Of a DNA stretch of 64,000 nt, positions 1-8,474 are shown in pieces. The translations under genes and the position numbers were made by a program. Below the pieces are notes generated by a model. That model was not told where the DNA came from. It was given only the letters and a program-made list of their open reading frames with translations, and did not search any database. Origin of the DNA: JADGOV01 sp963814355 (GTDB taxonomy: Bacteria; Actinomycetota; Actinomycetes; JADGOV01); NCBI GenBank assembly GCA_963814355.1, contig CAWFCZ010000026.1, forward strand, positions 28,560 to 92,559, in the 5' to 3' direction. Numbering within the stretch: the stretch's first letter is position 1; each line of letters begins with the position of its first letter.

Positions 1-357
1 GTCCCGGCGGCGCACCACCCGGAGGCAGGCTCCCGGGCCGGTGAGCAGAGCCGAGCGCCGCCGCCACCTGGTCGACGCGACGATGGCCGGCATGGTGGCC
101 ACGCCGAGCAGGATCTGCACCCGGCGCCATCCCCCGCTGGTGGGTAGGAACGAGCCGCGCCACGTGCGGTAGGCCTGCCACGCGCCCCGGCGCGACCCGT
201 CCAGCCCCGCCTGCGCCAGCACCGCGTTCAGCGAGCCACCCCGGCGGGCGGGAACCGCCATCGCGACCGCGGTCGCCAGCGCGAGAAGCAACGCGGTGAG
301 CACGACGCCGACAACCGCCGTGGCGGCCTCCACCACCACCCAGGCCGCCGCGCTCAC
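1..357 (-). CDS. Membrane protein, partial (C-terminus beyond the left edge)
   Basis: Reading leftwards from a GTG at 357-355, the frame stays open for 119 codons to the window edge. The N-terminus has one long hydrophobic stretch (about residues 6-33, containing VVGVVLTALLLALA). A basic, Arg-rich segment and a second weaker hydrophobic stretch follow. I recognise no family. An in-frame GTG at 366-364 is an alternative start; neither has a clear ribosome binding site. The gene is divergent from the small gene at 518, so 358-517 would hold promoters for both. Confidence 0.45.
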   Translation of the reverse strand, partial: MSAAAWVVVEAATAVVGVVLTALLLALATAVAMAVPARRGGSLNAVLAQAGLDGSRRGAWQAYRTWRGSFLPTSGGWRRVQILLGVATMPAIVASTRWRRRSALLTGPGACLRVVRRRD

Positions 358-517
358 GGCTCGCACCGTACCGCCACGGCAACCCGGTCGGCGGCGGGCG
401 CCAGCGTCCTCATCGGTGCTCCGCCGTGCCAGATTTTCTCGTAATCCGCACGCTGATTTCGCGACACGCCGACGACGCTGCGCCTACATGTCCCATGCAC
501 GCGGTTAACTACGGCTC

Positions 518-739
518 ATGCGACGACGTCCGCAATGGAAAGGCCCTCGGAAGCCGGTGCAGCTCATGCTGCCGACGCTCGAGAAGGAGCTACTCGCCGG
601 CCGGGCGCGCCTCGCCGGGCTCTCCTACAGCGAGTACGTGATCGAACTTCTCCGGCGGGAGCCGGTCGACGACGACGGACAGCCCACCTGGCTGCCCCTG
701 CACCGTGAGGACGACGAGGGGCTGCCGCTAGCTATGTGA
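518..739 (+). CDS. Small basic protein, ribbon-helix-helix-like
   Basis: A 73-residue protein that starts with a basic stretch (RRRPQWKGPRKPVQL). A strand-like segment and two predicted helices follow (LEKELLAGRARLAGLSYSEYV, then IELLRRE), the usual size and layout of Arc/MetJ-type DNA-binding proteins. The N-terminal motif RRRPQW(K/R)G..RK.V is shared with the protein at 6564-6758, so both belong to one small family. It sits just upstream of the replication genes. The family resemblance comes from layout only, and no partner gene is evident. Confidence 0.5.
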   Translation: MRRRPQWKGPRKPVQLMLPTLEKELLAGRARLAGLSYSEYVIELLRREPVDDDGQPTWLPLHREDDEGLPLAM

Positions 740-857
740 CCACCCCGGGCCGGTCGCCCGACCGGAGCCGGACACGACGAAGCCCCACACCCGAAGTCAC
801 TTTGGCCGGTGTCGAAGGTGCAGGGCTTCATCTAGAGGAGATGGAGCAGACATTACC

Positions 858-874
858 CCACCCAAGTCGGGTGG
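858..874. other. Small inverted repeat between genes
   Basis: CCACCC (858-863) and GGGTGG (869-874) form a six-base-pair stem around five bases. There is no T tract, so it is not a convincing intrinsic terminator. It lies in the 216-base gap before the HTH gene at 956 and could be an operator. Otherwise the gap shows nothing recognisable. Confidence 0.25.
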
Positions 875-955
875 TGACGTGGGACGCGCCGTTAGATTCG
901 CGCGCCGTCGTGACCCCGCCCGCATCCCCGCGCATGGCCGGCGCCGCCTCCGACG

Positions 956-1513
956 GTGACCGCGCCGGCGGCCGCCCACCGCCGCCCCGCTGAACCAGCC
1001 GAGTGCTCGGCGCCGCATGTCGGCTCGCATTCCCGCTACAGCGCCGGCTGCCGCTGCCCCGCCTGCACCGCAGCTCACGCCGACTACCTGGTCGACTGGC
1101 GCGCCGGCCGCATCGCCGGCCGGGTCGATGCCGCCGCGGTCCGGGCCCACCTGCAGCGCCTCGTCGCATCCGGGCTCGTCCTCGGCTACCTCGCCGACGA
1201 AGCCGGCGTTCCCCGGCGCACCGTCTACGGGCTCTGGCATGGTCGTCGCCCGCGCACCGCCCCGGCCACCGCCGCCGCACTGCTCGCGCTGCGCCCACTC
1301 CGCGTCGCCGACGCGCTCCCCACCCCCGTCCGTGAGCTCGACGCCCTCGCTGACAGCCGCGGCAGCCGATCCCGACGCCGGCGCGCGATCGGCGGCCTCG
1401 ACCTGCAACGGCAGCCGGCCCGGCAGGTCGCCGAGCAGCTCGGCGTCAGCGCTCGCACGCTCCAGCGCTGGCGCGCCGCCCAAGGCGCCGACGCCGCAAA
1501 CCGCAGCGCATGA
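956..1513 (+). CDS. Zinc-finger/helix-turn-helix DNA-binding protein upstream of rep
   Basis: A 185-residue protein. Near residues 20-45 it has the pattern HVGSHSRYSAGCRCPACTAA, a Cys/His cluster (CxCPxC) found in many actinobacterial phage and plasmid proteins. Two helix-turn-helix-like segments follow: LADEAGVPRRTVYGLWHG (about residues 80-97) and VAEQLGVSARTLQRWRA (about 158-175). The start is GTG 956. The stop overlaps the ATG of the next gene by four bases (ATGA at 1510-1513), so it is translationally coupled to the Rep gene. It probably acts as a replication accessory protein or regulator, which is inferred from position. Confidence 0.65.
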   Translation: MTAPAAAHRRPAEPAECSAPHVGSHSRYSAGCRCPACTAAHADYLVDWRAGRIAGRVDAAAVRAHLQRLVASGLVLGYLADEAGVPRRTVYGLWHGRRPRTAPATAAALLALRPLRVADALPTPVRELDALADSRGSRSRRRRAIGGLDLQRQPARQVAEQLGVSARTLQRWRAAQGADAANRSA

Positions 1514-3450
1514 GCCGGCCCGAACGGGGCGCCGAGCGCGACCGCAGCTGGAACCACCCGGACACCGCGTGGGCGCTCGCCCGCGCGATCAGCCCACGGC
1601 CGCGCGCCAGGATCGCCGCCGTCGATCCCACCGGCCGGCCGCTCAACAGCTACCCGGCCGAGATCCGGCTCGACGGCCCCACCCCCGACCGCCCCTACGC
1701 GCTGTACCTCACCGACCGCACCGGCCGCTTCCACCTCCTCGGCTTCGACCTCGACCCCCACCACGGACCCGTCGAGGACGACCTCGCCGAGCTGCGCAAC
1801 CTGCTCGACCGGGCCGGCCTCGACCGGCACGTCGTCTGCGCCTCCGGCCCCGGCGGCGGCCGCCACGTCTGGGCCGCCCTGGCCACCCCCGCCCCGGCGC
1901 CGCTCGTCGACGCCGTCGCCCGCACGCTCGCCACGCGGTTGCCCTCCCTCGACATCACACCCCTGGTCAACCCGGCCACCGGCTGCCTGCGGCCCCCCGG
2001 CGCCCCGCACCGGCTCGCCGACGTCTCCCGCCCTCTCGCCGGAGACGTCGCCCAGCTGCGCAGTCCCCGCGGCGGCCCCGCCCAGCTACACGCCCTGCTC
2101 GCCCTGCTCGGCGGCCCCGCGGCCGCCCAGCGTCCAGCCGCCGTCGCCCGAGCCGTATGCCGAGACACCCGCGGCGCCCCCCACCTCTACGGCGACCCCG
2201 CACCCCTGCCGACCAACGTCCGTGCCGCCCTCGACACCCCACTCCCCCACCAGGCCGACGCCTCCGCCGCGCTCTGGACCGTGCTACTCGGCGCCGCCCG
2301 CGCCCGCTGGCACCTCGCTGACCTCACCCCCCTGCTGCCCACCGCACCCGGCCTCGAGCACGCCCGCACCGCCCGCGCCGGCCCGATCCGCACCCCCCGC
2401 AGCCACCACGAGGCCCACCGCCTCCTCGCCCGGCAGTGGAACCGCGCCGTCCAGCACGCAGCCACCGCGCCGCCCACCGCCGGCGACGACCCCAGCGACG
2501 ACCCCGGATACACCGCCCGCGCCGGCGCAGCCCTCGCCGCCGTCCGTGCCGCACAGAGCCGCGCCGACGCCGCCCCCGGCCGCTGGGCCCGACCCGGCGG
2601 GCCCAGCGACCGCCGCGTCCTCGACGCCCTCTGCGACCAACAGCTCGCCGCCGCCCGCACCGACGTCGAGCTCGACATCCGACGCCTCGGCGACCTCACC
2701 GGAGTCAGCCGCGAAACCGCCCGACGTGCCCTGCACCGCCTGACCGCCGACGACTGGGTCCGCCAGGCCGAGGCAGCCGCCGGCGTCCACGCCGCCCGCT
2801 GGGCGCTTCCCCCGCCCCCCCAGGTCCCATCCACAGATGAGGTGGCGACAGGTGTGTCACAAGCGCTCCCGCGCCCCTCAGGTGAAAGTTCCCGCGCCTG
2901 GCGGCATCGGTTCTCCCGCCGGCTAGCGGACCAGGCGCAGGACGTCTTCACCCCGACACCAGGTCTCGGTCATCACGTTGCCCGGGTGTACGCAGCGCTG
3001 GCGTGTTATCCCCGGAGCAGGGCCGACCTCATCAACCAGCTTGGCTATCCCCCCCACCTACTGGACCGCTACGTGGACCGGCTCGTCGAGGTGGGCTTTG
3101 CCCGGCATGGGCCAGGAATGGTGACTAGCCGTCGAGAAGCTGATCATGAGCGAGCCGCGCGCGATCTTGGCGTCTGGGGCGTCCTAGCCAGGCGCCGGCG
3201 CCGGCACCGTCTTGAACGTCAAGCGTGGGCATGGTGGCTCGACGAGCTGGCCTGGATGAAACTCCCCCGCGCCGCCAAACGGCGTCGACGCGACCCCGCC
3301 CGCGGACAGCAGACCCTCGCTCTACCCGGCCTGACCGTCCGACAGCAGCTTGGACCGCACCCCCGCCACCCCAGTGGGCGAGCCGACTACGCGGCCGCCC
3401 TGGCCGCCACCGAAGGCCGCGAACGGGTCGAGGAACGTATTCCAGCCTGA
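1510..3450 (+). CDS. Plasmid replication protein with primase-like (AEP) domain
   Basis: A 646-residue protein. Residues about 60-130 carry the archaeo-eukaryotic primase-like pattern seen in actinobacterial plasmid Rep proteins: FDLDPHHG with paired acidic residues, then SGPGGGRHVWAAL. A conserved-looking RPPGAPHR segment follows near residue 160. A winged-helix segment lies near residues 375-430 (LGDLTGVSRETARRALHRL), and the C-terminus is strongly basic. The N-terminal two thirds is very GC-rich; from about 2830 onward GC content and codon bias are lower, so the C-terminal third may have a different origin. Coupling to the upstream HTH gene and parA 160 bases downstream support a replication role. 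Assignment to the AEP fold rests on short motifs. Confidence 0.6.
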   Translation: MSRPERGAERDRSWNHPDTAWALARAISPRPRARIAAVDPTGRPLNSYPAEIRLDGPTPDRPYALYLTDRTGRFHLLGFDLDPHHGPVEDDLAELRNLLDRAGLDRHVVCASGPGGGRHVWAALATPAPAPLVDAVARTLATRLPSLDITPLVNPATGCLRPPGAPHRLADVSRPLAGDVAQLRSPRGGPAQLHALLALLGGPAAAQRPAAVARAVCRDTRGAPHLYGDPAPLPTNVRAALDTPLPHQADASAALWTVLLGAARARWHLADLTPLLPTAPGLEHARTARAGPIRTPRSHHEAHRLLARQWNRAVQHAATAPPTAGDDPSDDPGYTARAGAALAAVRAAQSRADAAPGRWARPGGPSDRRVLDALCDQQLAAARTDVELDIRRLGDLTGVSRETARRALHRLTADDWVRQAEAAAGVHAARWALPPPPQVPSTDEVATGVSQALPRPSGESSRAWRHRFSRRLADQAQDVFTPTPGLGHHVARVYAALACYPRSRADLINQLGYPPHLLDRYVDRLVEVGFARHGPGMVTSRREADHERAARDLGVWGVLARRRRRHRLERQAWAWWLDELAWMKLPRAAKRRRRDPARGQQTLALPGLTVRQQLGPHPRHPSGRADYAAALAATEGRERVEERIPA

Positions 3451-3543
3451 GCAGCCCATCCACTCAGCCCAGCGATTGTCGGCCGCATCGACCTGATCGG
3501 TCCCACCCCAGCGCGACACGCCGACCCGCTTCGCATCCCCGGG

Positions 3544-3597
3544 TTGCCTCAGGTATCTGACTACATTCCGGAACCTGAGGTACCTGAGGCACCGGGA
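3544..3597. repeat. Six in-phase 9-bp iterons upstream of parA
   Basis: Six consecutive 9-mers run from 3544: TTGCCTCAG, GTATCTGAC, TACATTCCG, GAACCTGAG, GTACCTGAG and GCACCGGGA. They match, in phase and on the same strand, the 9-mer array inside the downstream parB-like gene. The position directly upstream of the parA start suggests an operator or partition site for autoregulation by the ParB-like protein. Confidence 0.6.
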
Positions 3598-3610
3598 AGG
3601 GGTACGTGTT

Positions 3611-4387
3611 GTGCGGATCACCGCGGTAGTCAACCCGAAGGGCGGCACCGGCAAGACAACAACCGCGATCAGCCTGGCCGCGGTAGCAGCCCAGGACGGT
3701 GAACGGGTACTCCTGGTCGACCTGGACAAGCAAGGATCGGCCACGCAGTGGCTCGGCCACTCCCCCGACAACGACGACCTCATGACAGCGCTGGTAGCCG
3801 GGAAGCCGCTCGACCCGCTCGTTGTACCGACAGAAGTCCCCGGCCTCGAGCTGATCCCGGCATCGGTTACCTTCAGCCAGGTTGAGCGCCTAACCCAGGT
3901 AGTCGGACACCAGTACGTACTACGCGAAGCGCTCGCCAACATCGACGAGCGGGGCTGGGTCATCCTCGACGCCCCCGGTGACCTCGGGGCCTTCACCATC
4001 CTGGCCCTCACCGCAGCCACCGACGTCATCGTTCCCGTTCCCGCGGGGGCCCTGGAACTCGACGAGGTGCCCAAAGTCCAGGACACCATCGCAGCCGTCC
4101 GTGGGCGGCTGAACCCCGATCTGCGCCTCGCCGGGGTCCTGCTGACCCAGGTCCGCATCCACGGCCGGCACACCAGCGTCCTCGGACGCCAAGTCGGTGA
4201 CCGCCTGCGCCAGGACTACTTCCCCGCCGGCGAAGTCCTCGATGCCTTCGTGCGAGACGACGGGCGACTACGCGAGGCACCGGCGTGGCGGCAGCCCATG
4301 ACCACATACGACCCCGGCGGAAAGGCCGACCAGGACTACCGGGCGGTCCTCACCGAGCTACGCAACCGGGAGGTGACGCGTGTCTAG
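3611..4387 (+). CDS. parA: ParA-family partition ATPase
   Basis: A 258-residue Walker-type ATPase for plasmid segregation. The deviant Walker A motif KGGTGKTT spans residues 10-17, LLVDLDKQGSATQWLG follows near 34-49, and the Walker B-like VILDAPGDLG near 117-126. The length matches short ParA proteins without an N-terminal DNA-binding domain. Such proteins usually rely on the adaptor to repress the operon, and the 9-mer cluster at 3544-3597 would suit this. Start is GTG 3611 with GGAAGGGG about 10 bases upstream. The end overlaps the parB-like gene by eight bases. Confidence 0.93.
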   Translation: MRITAVVNPKGGTGKTTTAISLAAVAAQDGERVLLVDLDKQGSATQWLGHSPDNDDLMTALVAGKPLDPLVVPTEVPGLELIPASVTFSQVERLTQVVGHQYVLREALANIDERGWVILDAPGDLGAFTILALTAATDVIVPVPAGALELDEVPKVQDTIAAVRGRLNPDLRLAGVLLTQVRIHGRHTSVLGRQVGDRLRQDYFPAGEVLDAFVRDDGRLREAPAWRQPMTTYDPGGKADQDYRAVLTELRNREVTRV

Positions 4388-4934
4388 AAACGCTCTGCCG
4401 CCAACCCGGCGACCCAGCGAAGCCGCTCTGGACGCGCTCACTGACCCAGGTACCTCAGGTACCACCGTAACCCGAGACGACGCCGGGAACCGGGGTACCC
4501 GAGGAACTCCAGACGCCTCAGGCAACGGTGGAAACCCGGTTGCCTCTGAAACCACAGAAAACCTAGTTACCTCAGTTACCTTAGAGACCGCCGATGTCCA
4601 GGGAACCACCGGTACCTCGATTACCACCGATACCGCACGTAACCCTGGTAACCCAGGTGTCTCGGGTAACTCGGGTGACCTGGGTAACTCAAGTAAGCCA
4701 GGTAACTCAAGTAACTCGGGGACCAGCAGGCCGGTCGACCTGCGGGAACACGTGAAGATTCGCCGGGCACTTGCAGATGAAATGCGGGATGCGGTGTGGT
4801 TCTTCTCGGAACACGGACGCCCTCGAGTACAGCTAGGTGAGCTGCTCGACGAGGCAGTATCGGACTGGCTTGATCAGGTAAAGCGGGATCACAACGGGGG
4901 AGAAGATTTCCCGCGCAAAGGGCGGTTGCGCTAG
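4380..4934 (+). CDS. ParB-like centromere-binding protein with iteron-encoded linker
   Basis: A 184-residue protein starting at GTG 4380 with GGAGGTGA upstream, overlapping the parA stop. The N-terminal 110 or so residues are a low-complexity Gly/Thr/Asn/Ser region made of tripeptide-pair units (for example NPGNPGVSGNSGDLGNSSKP), encoded by contiguous 9-bp repeats. The C-terminal 65 residues look folded: KIRRALADEMRDAVWFF, then LGELLDEAVSDWLDQ, then a basic end. That fits a ribbon-helix-helix or small helical adaptor. A second copy of this C-terminal domain is at 16018-16188. The position next to ParA supports the partition role; the DNA-binding fold is inferred. Confidence 0.7.
   Translation: MSRNALPPTRRPSEAALDALTDPGTSGTTVTRDDAGNRGTRGTPDASGNGGNPVASETTENLVTSVTLETADVQGTTGTSITTDTARNPGNPGVSGNSGDLGNSSKPGNSSNSGTSRPVDLREHVKIRRALADEMRDAVWFFSEHGRPRVQLGELLDEAVSDWLDQVKRDHNGGEDFPRKGRLR
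4441..4719. repeat. Array of 31 contiguous 9-bp iterons inside the parB-like gene (candidate centromere)
   Basis: From 4441 to 4719 the DNA divides without gaps into 31 nine-base units. Examples are GTACCTCAG (4450), TTACCTCAG (4567), GTAACCCAG (4648), GTAACTCGG (4666 and 4711) and GTAACTCAA (4684 and 4702). The rough consensus is G-T-A-A/C-C-C/T-C-A/G-G. The period is a multiple of three and keeps one phase with the reading frame, so the array also codes for the repetitive N-terminal region. Units are most regular at the right end (4639-4719). Confidence 0.85.
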
Positions 4935-5204
4935 TAGTCGGTGAGAGGCCTCCCCCGCACGGCTGAGGCAGCACACCGGAGACAAATCCGCCCCAACCTT
5001 GGTGCCGGCCGCTGACAGCCTCGGGCAGACGCCCAACTTTCCCGTGGTTCCTCAAGGCAACTGCGGGCCCTTGCCTCCGGGGAGTGGTGGACGTGCGGCC
5101 CACTCCCCGCTTCCCCCCGAGTAGAGGTTGCCAGAGGGGTTGTCAATCTCATTCCGCGCCGGGCCGCGCGCCTTGTCCGGCCGGCGGAGCTGAAGGATGC
5201 AATT
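4935..5204. other. Gene-free stretch after the partition genes
   Basis: No convincing reading frame is visible on either strand. The run lies between the parB-like stop and the operator region of the coiled-coil gene. An origin of replication could sit here or in the iteron regions, but no AT-rich box was seen. Confidence 0.4.
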
Positions 5205-5259
5205 GCGTTATGCCACATAACGTTACGCTGACAGAATCGACCTGATACGATAACGTTAT
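5205..5259 (+). promoter_or_regulatory. Palindromic operators overlapping the start of the KfrA-like gene
   Basis: ATAACGTTAT at 5250-5259 is a perfect 10-bp palindrome that runs into the ATG at 5258. ATAACGTTAC at 5217-5226 is a near-identical copy exactly 33 bases upstream. A half site GCGTTATG lies at 5205-5212. The 33-base spacing puts the copies on the same face of the helix. Known KfrA proteins repress their own promoters, so an autoregulatory operator is the likely role. Confidence 0.65.
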
Positions 5260-6361
5260 GACCCAATTGACGGAACCACGCATCTGCCGTTTCCCGGGAT
5301 GCACTCGGTCAGCGACGCCTCCCGAGGGCGCGGCCGGGCGGCCGCCCGAGTACTGCCAGGACCCGGGACATAACCGAGCGGCAGCGTGGCGGGCGCGGCA
5401 GCGGCCCGGCCAAGACGTGCAGCATGGGGGAGCGGCGGCGGAGGTCCGGCCGGTGGATGCAGCCCGGCAGCGGGCCGGGGAGTTGCGGGGCCAGGTGGCC
5501 GGCATGGTGGAGCACCTGGAACAGCAGCTGCGGGCGCTGGTGGCCGAGCTTCGCACGGTGGGGGATCCGGAGGCCGCCGAGGCGCAGATCGAATCGGTCA
5601 CCACCGAGGCAGCGGAGCAGGTCGCCGCCGCCGCCGCGCGGGCGAGCCGCTCCGAGCAGGCACAGCGCCAGGCCGAGGCCGAGCGGGCTGAGGCAGACGC
5701 CGCGGCCACCGAAGCCGCGCAGGTCGCCGAACAGCTACAGATTGAGCTGGTGGCAGAGCGGGCCGGCCGGGTCGCGGCGCAGCAGGCCCGGGACCAGATT
5801 GCCGACGAGCTCGCCGAGGTCCGGGCGGCCGCCGAGGCGAAGAGCGCGGAGCTGCGGGCGGAACTCGCGAGGCTGGGGGAGGAGCTCACCACCTCGGCGG
5901 CCGGGCTGGCGCGGGCCGAGCATGACCGGAACGCCGCGGTCGAACGGGTCGCTGCCGAGGCGGCTGGGCGGGCGGCGGCGGAAGAGCGCGCAGACGCCGC
6001 CGTGGAACGCGCCCGAGCCGAGGCGGAGCGCGCCAGCCGTGCGGAGACCGCCACCGAGGGGGTTCGGGCGCAGCTGGACGCCGCCCGCGGGCAGCTCGAT
6101 GAATTCCGGGAGCAGGTCGCCAACCTCCGCGGCCAGGTGGCCACCGCGGCCGCGGAGCGGGACGCGGCCCGCGCCGACGTCGAGCGGGAACGGGCCGTTG
6201 CCGACCAGCGCGTTGCCGACCTCCGCGCCAACTACGACGGCCAACTCGACCGACTCCGCGAAGACCTCACCGACGCCCGCGCCCAGACCCAAGCTCGCCG
6301 CAGCAGCCCCGGGGGGACTGCCGCAGCACGGGGCGGCAACGGCGACGAGGAACCAAGGTGA
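5258..6361 (+). CDS. KfrA-like coiled-coil plasmid protein with N-terminal zinc motif
   Basis: A 367-residue protein. The N-terminus has a Cys/His pattern (C10, C15, C33, H38: CRFPGC, then YCQDPGH) and an Arg-rich stretch near 45-51. From about residue 70 to 345 it is almost entirely Ala/Glu/Arg/Gln heptad-like sequence with very few helix breakers, so a long alpha-helical coiled coil is expected. The C-terminus is a short disordered tail. KfrA-type plasmid proteins have an N-terminal DNA-binding head and a long coiled coil, help stabilise plasmids, and repress their own promoter. The palindromes at the start agree. The zinc head is not the usual KfrA HTH, so the name is an analogy. Confidence 0.65.
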   Translation: MTQLTEPRICRFPGCTRSATPPEGAAGRPPEYCQDPGHNRAAAWRARQRPGQDVQHGGAAAEVRPVDAARQRAGELRGQVAGMVEHLEQQLRALVAELRTVGDPEAAEAQIESVTTEAAEQVAAAAARASRSEQAQRQAEAERAEADAAATEAAQVAEQLQIELVAERAGRVAAQQARDQIADELAEVRAAAEAKSAELRAELARLGEELTTSAAGLARAEHDRNAAVERVAAEAAGRAAAEERADAAVERARAEAERASRAETATEGVRAQLDAARGQLDEFREQVANLRGQVATAAAERDAARADVERERAVADQRVADLRANYDGQLDRLREDLTDARAQTQARRSSPGGTAAARGGNGDEEPR

Positions 6362-6426
6362 CAACGACGCCGGCGCTGGTGCGTCCGGTGCCTCACGACG
6401 TTGCCGCTAGAACGGGGGTCTGTGCC

Positions 6427-6512
6427 TCAACGGAGCAGGATCTCCTCCAACAGGACGTGTTCGCCACGGGCGCGGCTGATGTTCTTGGCGCCCACCGCCG
6501 CCAGCCGGGTTA
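6427..6512 (-). pseudogene. Short C-terminal gene remnant
   Basis: On the minus strand a frame ending in TGA at 6429-6427 reads ...LAAVGAKNISRARGEHVLLEEILLR, which looks like the end of a real protein. No start or upstream body is present. The rest of 6362-6563 shows no gene. I do not recognise the family. Confidence 0.3.
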
Positions 6513-6563
6513 GCCCGGCGCGCCTACATCACCGCGGCGGGAACCTGATACAGGATCTCTTGT

Positions 6564-6758
6564 GTGCGGGACCCTGAGGATGAGCAAGTTGGGCGTCGCC
6601 GGCCGCAGTGGCGTGGTGAGCGGAAGGCTGTGCTGGTGCGGATGCCGGTCAAGCTGGCCGAGGATCTTCTGAGGTCCGCTGCGTTGGAGCAGCGGTCGGT
6701 CAGTGAGCATGCCGCTGGCCTCCTTCGGGAAGCTCTCCGCGCTCGGGGCGTGGCATGA
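6564..6758 (+). CDS. Small basic protein, ribbon-helix-helix-like, upstream of the methyltransferase
   Basis: A 64-residue protein starting at GTG 6564. It shares the N-terminal motif RRRPQW(K/R)G..RK.V with the protein at 518-739. It continues with a strand (VLVRMPVKL), helix (AEDLLRSAALEQRS) and helix (SEHAAGLLREALRA) layout typical of Arc-type DNA-binding proteins. The stop overlaps the methyltransferase ATG by four bases (6755-6758), so it is co-translated with the restriction-modification genes. A controller-protein role is plausible but inferred. Confidence 0.6.
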   Translation: MRDPEDEQVGRRRPQWRGERKAVLVRMPVKLAEDLLRSAALEQRSVSEHAAGLLREALRARGVA

Positions 6759-8474
6759 CGGGTCGCTCTACCGCATCAGCGGTGCGCCCGGCGGAGACCG
6801 GGGGGGCGGGTCAGCGGAAAGCCCGCGGTGCGTTCTTCACGCCGGTGGAGTTGTGTGACTACATCTGCCGGTGGGCTGTCCGAAGCTTGACGGATCGCGT
6901 GCTCGAGCCATCGTGTGGCGAGGCCGCCTTTCTCCTTGCGGCGGGGCGCCGTCTCGATGAGCTGCGCGCCCCGGCTGATCCGCGGCAGCTGGTCGGGGTA
7001 GAGCTACACCCGGGCAGCGCCGCTGCCGCCCAGGGCCTGGCCTTGGCCGGCGGCCGCCCCGCCGAGGTCACGGTCGGCGACTTCTTCGCCCAGCCGGGAG
7101 ACCGCCGCTTCGATGTGGTCGTGGGCAACCCGCCGTACGTGCGGTATCAGGGTTTCACCGGAAGCTCTCGGGCATTGAGCCGTCAGGCCGCGCTGCGCGG
7201 TGGAGTGGGGTTGACCGCGCTAGCCTCGTCGTGGGCGGCGTTCACCATCCACGCCGCGGAGTTCCTCCGCCCCGGTGGCCGGCTGGGATTGGTGTTGCCC
7301 GCCGAGCTGCTCACTGTCAACTACGCCGCGGAGGTCCGCCGGTATCTGATGGCCCGGTTCGGCCGGGTCCGGCTCGTGGTGTTCACCGAGCGGGTCTTCC
7401 CGGGCGTCCTGGCGGAGGTGGTGCTGTTGCTGGCCGAGGACGCGCTCATGCCGGGCGGAACGGACCACTTCGAGCTACACCAGGTCACCTGCGCTGCTGA
7501 CCTCGACCGCGAGTTCACCGCCGACTCCGCGCTGCGGCACCGATGGACGCCGGTCGATAGCAGCGCGAAGTGGACGCCGGCGCTGCTGTCCGCTGCCGCG
7601 TTGCAGGTGTATGCGCCGCTGGTATCCGGCGCGGGGTTCACCGGCCTGCAGACCTGGGGCGAGACCACGCTCGGCGCCGTGACCGGCCGGAACGGCTACT
7701 TCACCATGTCCCCGGCGAGGGCCGCCCGACTGGGGCTACGTGAAGGGGAGATCCTGCCGATGTCGCCGCCGGGGAGCCGGCATCTGCGCCGGCTGAGCCT
7801 CAGCACGCCGGCGTGGCGGAAGCTCGGCGCCGACGACGCCGCCACATTGCTGTTCCGCCCTGGGGCCAACCGGGCTTCGATGTCCGCGGGCGCCCGGCGC
7901 TACCTCATAGCCGGCGAGGCGGAAGGGGTGGATCAGGCGTACAAGTGCCGGGTCCGGTCGCCGTGGTGGCAGGTTCCCCTCGTCCCGCCGGCGGACCTGT
8001 TCCTCACCTACATGAACGCCGACACCCCCCGGCTTACCACCAACGCCGCCCGGGTGCGGCACCTCAACTCCGTGCACGGGGTGTACTTCGCCGAACCGGC
8101 ACGACGGCTGGGGCGGGAGCTGCTGCCGCTGGCCAGCCTGAACAGCCTCACGCTGCTCGGCGCTGAGCTCGTCGGCCGCGCCTACGGCGGCGGCCTGTTG
8201 AAGTTGGAACCGCGGGAGGCGGACCAGCTGCCGGTGCCTACCCCGGATTCTGGTGACCGCCGCGGCGCCGGCGCTGCGAGTCCGCCGTCCCGCCGTCCGA
8301 GCGGCGCTGCACCGCGGCAACCTCCTCGCGGCGGTCCGCCTCGTGGACCAGGTGCTGCTCCGCGACCAGCTGCACCTATCCCCGGACCAGCACGCGGAAC
8401 TCGCCGCCGCCCACGCGCTGCTGACCGCCCGCCGGCTCTCCCGCGGCGCCACCCGCCTCCCAGCCGACAGCTGA
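6755..8474 (+). CDS. N6-adenine DNA methyltransferase (type II class), frameshifted near the C-terminus
   Basis: S-adenosylmethionine-dependent methyltransferase of the Eco57I/TaqI-like class. It has motif I-like VLEPSCGEAAFLL (about residues 49-61), GVELHPGSA (81-89), and the catalytic NPPY at residues 125-128. A target-recognition region follows. The main frame is good to about 8247. After that the true C-terminus (APALRVRRPAVRAALHRG and onward, ending at TGA 8472-8474) lies in another frame. Removing one T from TT at 8248-8249 restores a continuous protein of about 573 residues. Without that correction the frame runs through Pro/Arg-rich nonsense into the endonuclease gene. It is coupled upstream to the small protein (ATGA) and downstream to the endonuclease (TGATG at 8472-8476). 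Confidence 0.85.

Noticed and set aside
1017..2321. Large Pro/Arg-rich frame inside the rep gene
   Set aside because: Typical composition of an out-of-frame reading in GC-rich DNA; the frame at 1510-3450 has motifs and coupling.
4358..5103. Minus-strand frames opposite the 9-bp array (EVPxVPxVTE-like repeats)
   Set aside because: The period keeps the opposite strand open too. The plus-strand frame has a ribosome binding site, overlaps parA and ends in a folded-looking domain that recurs elsewhere.
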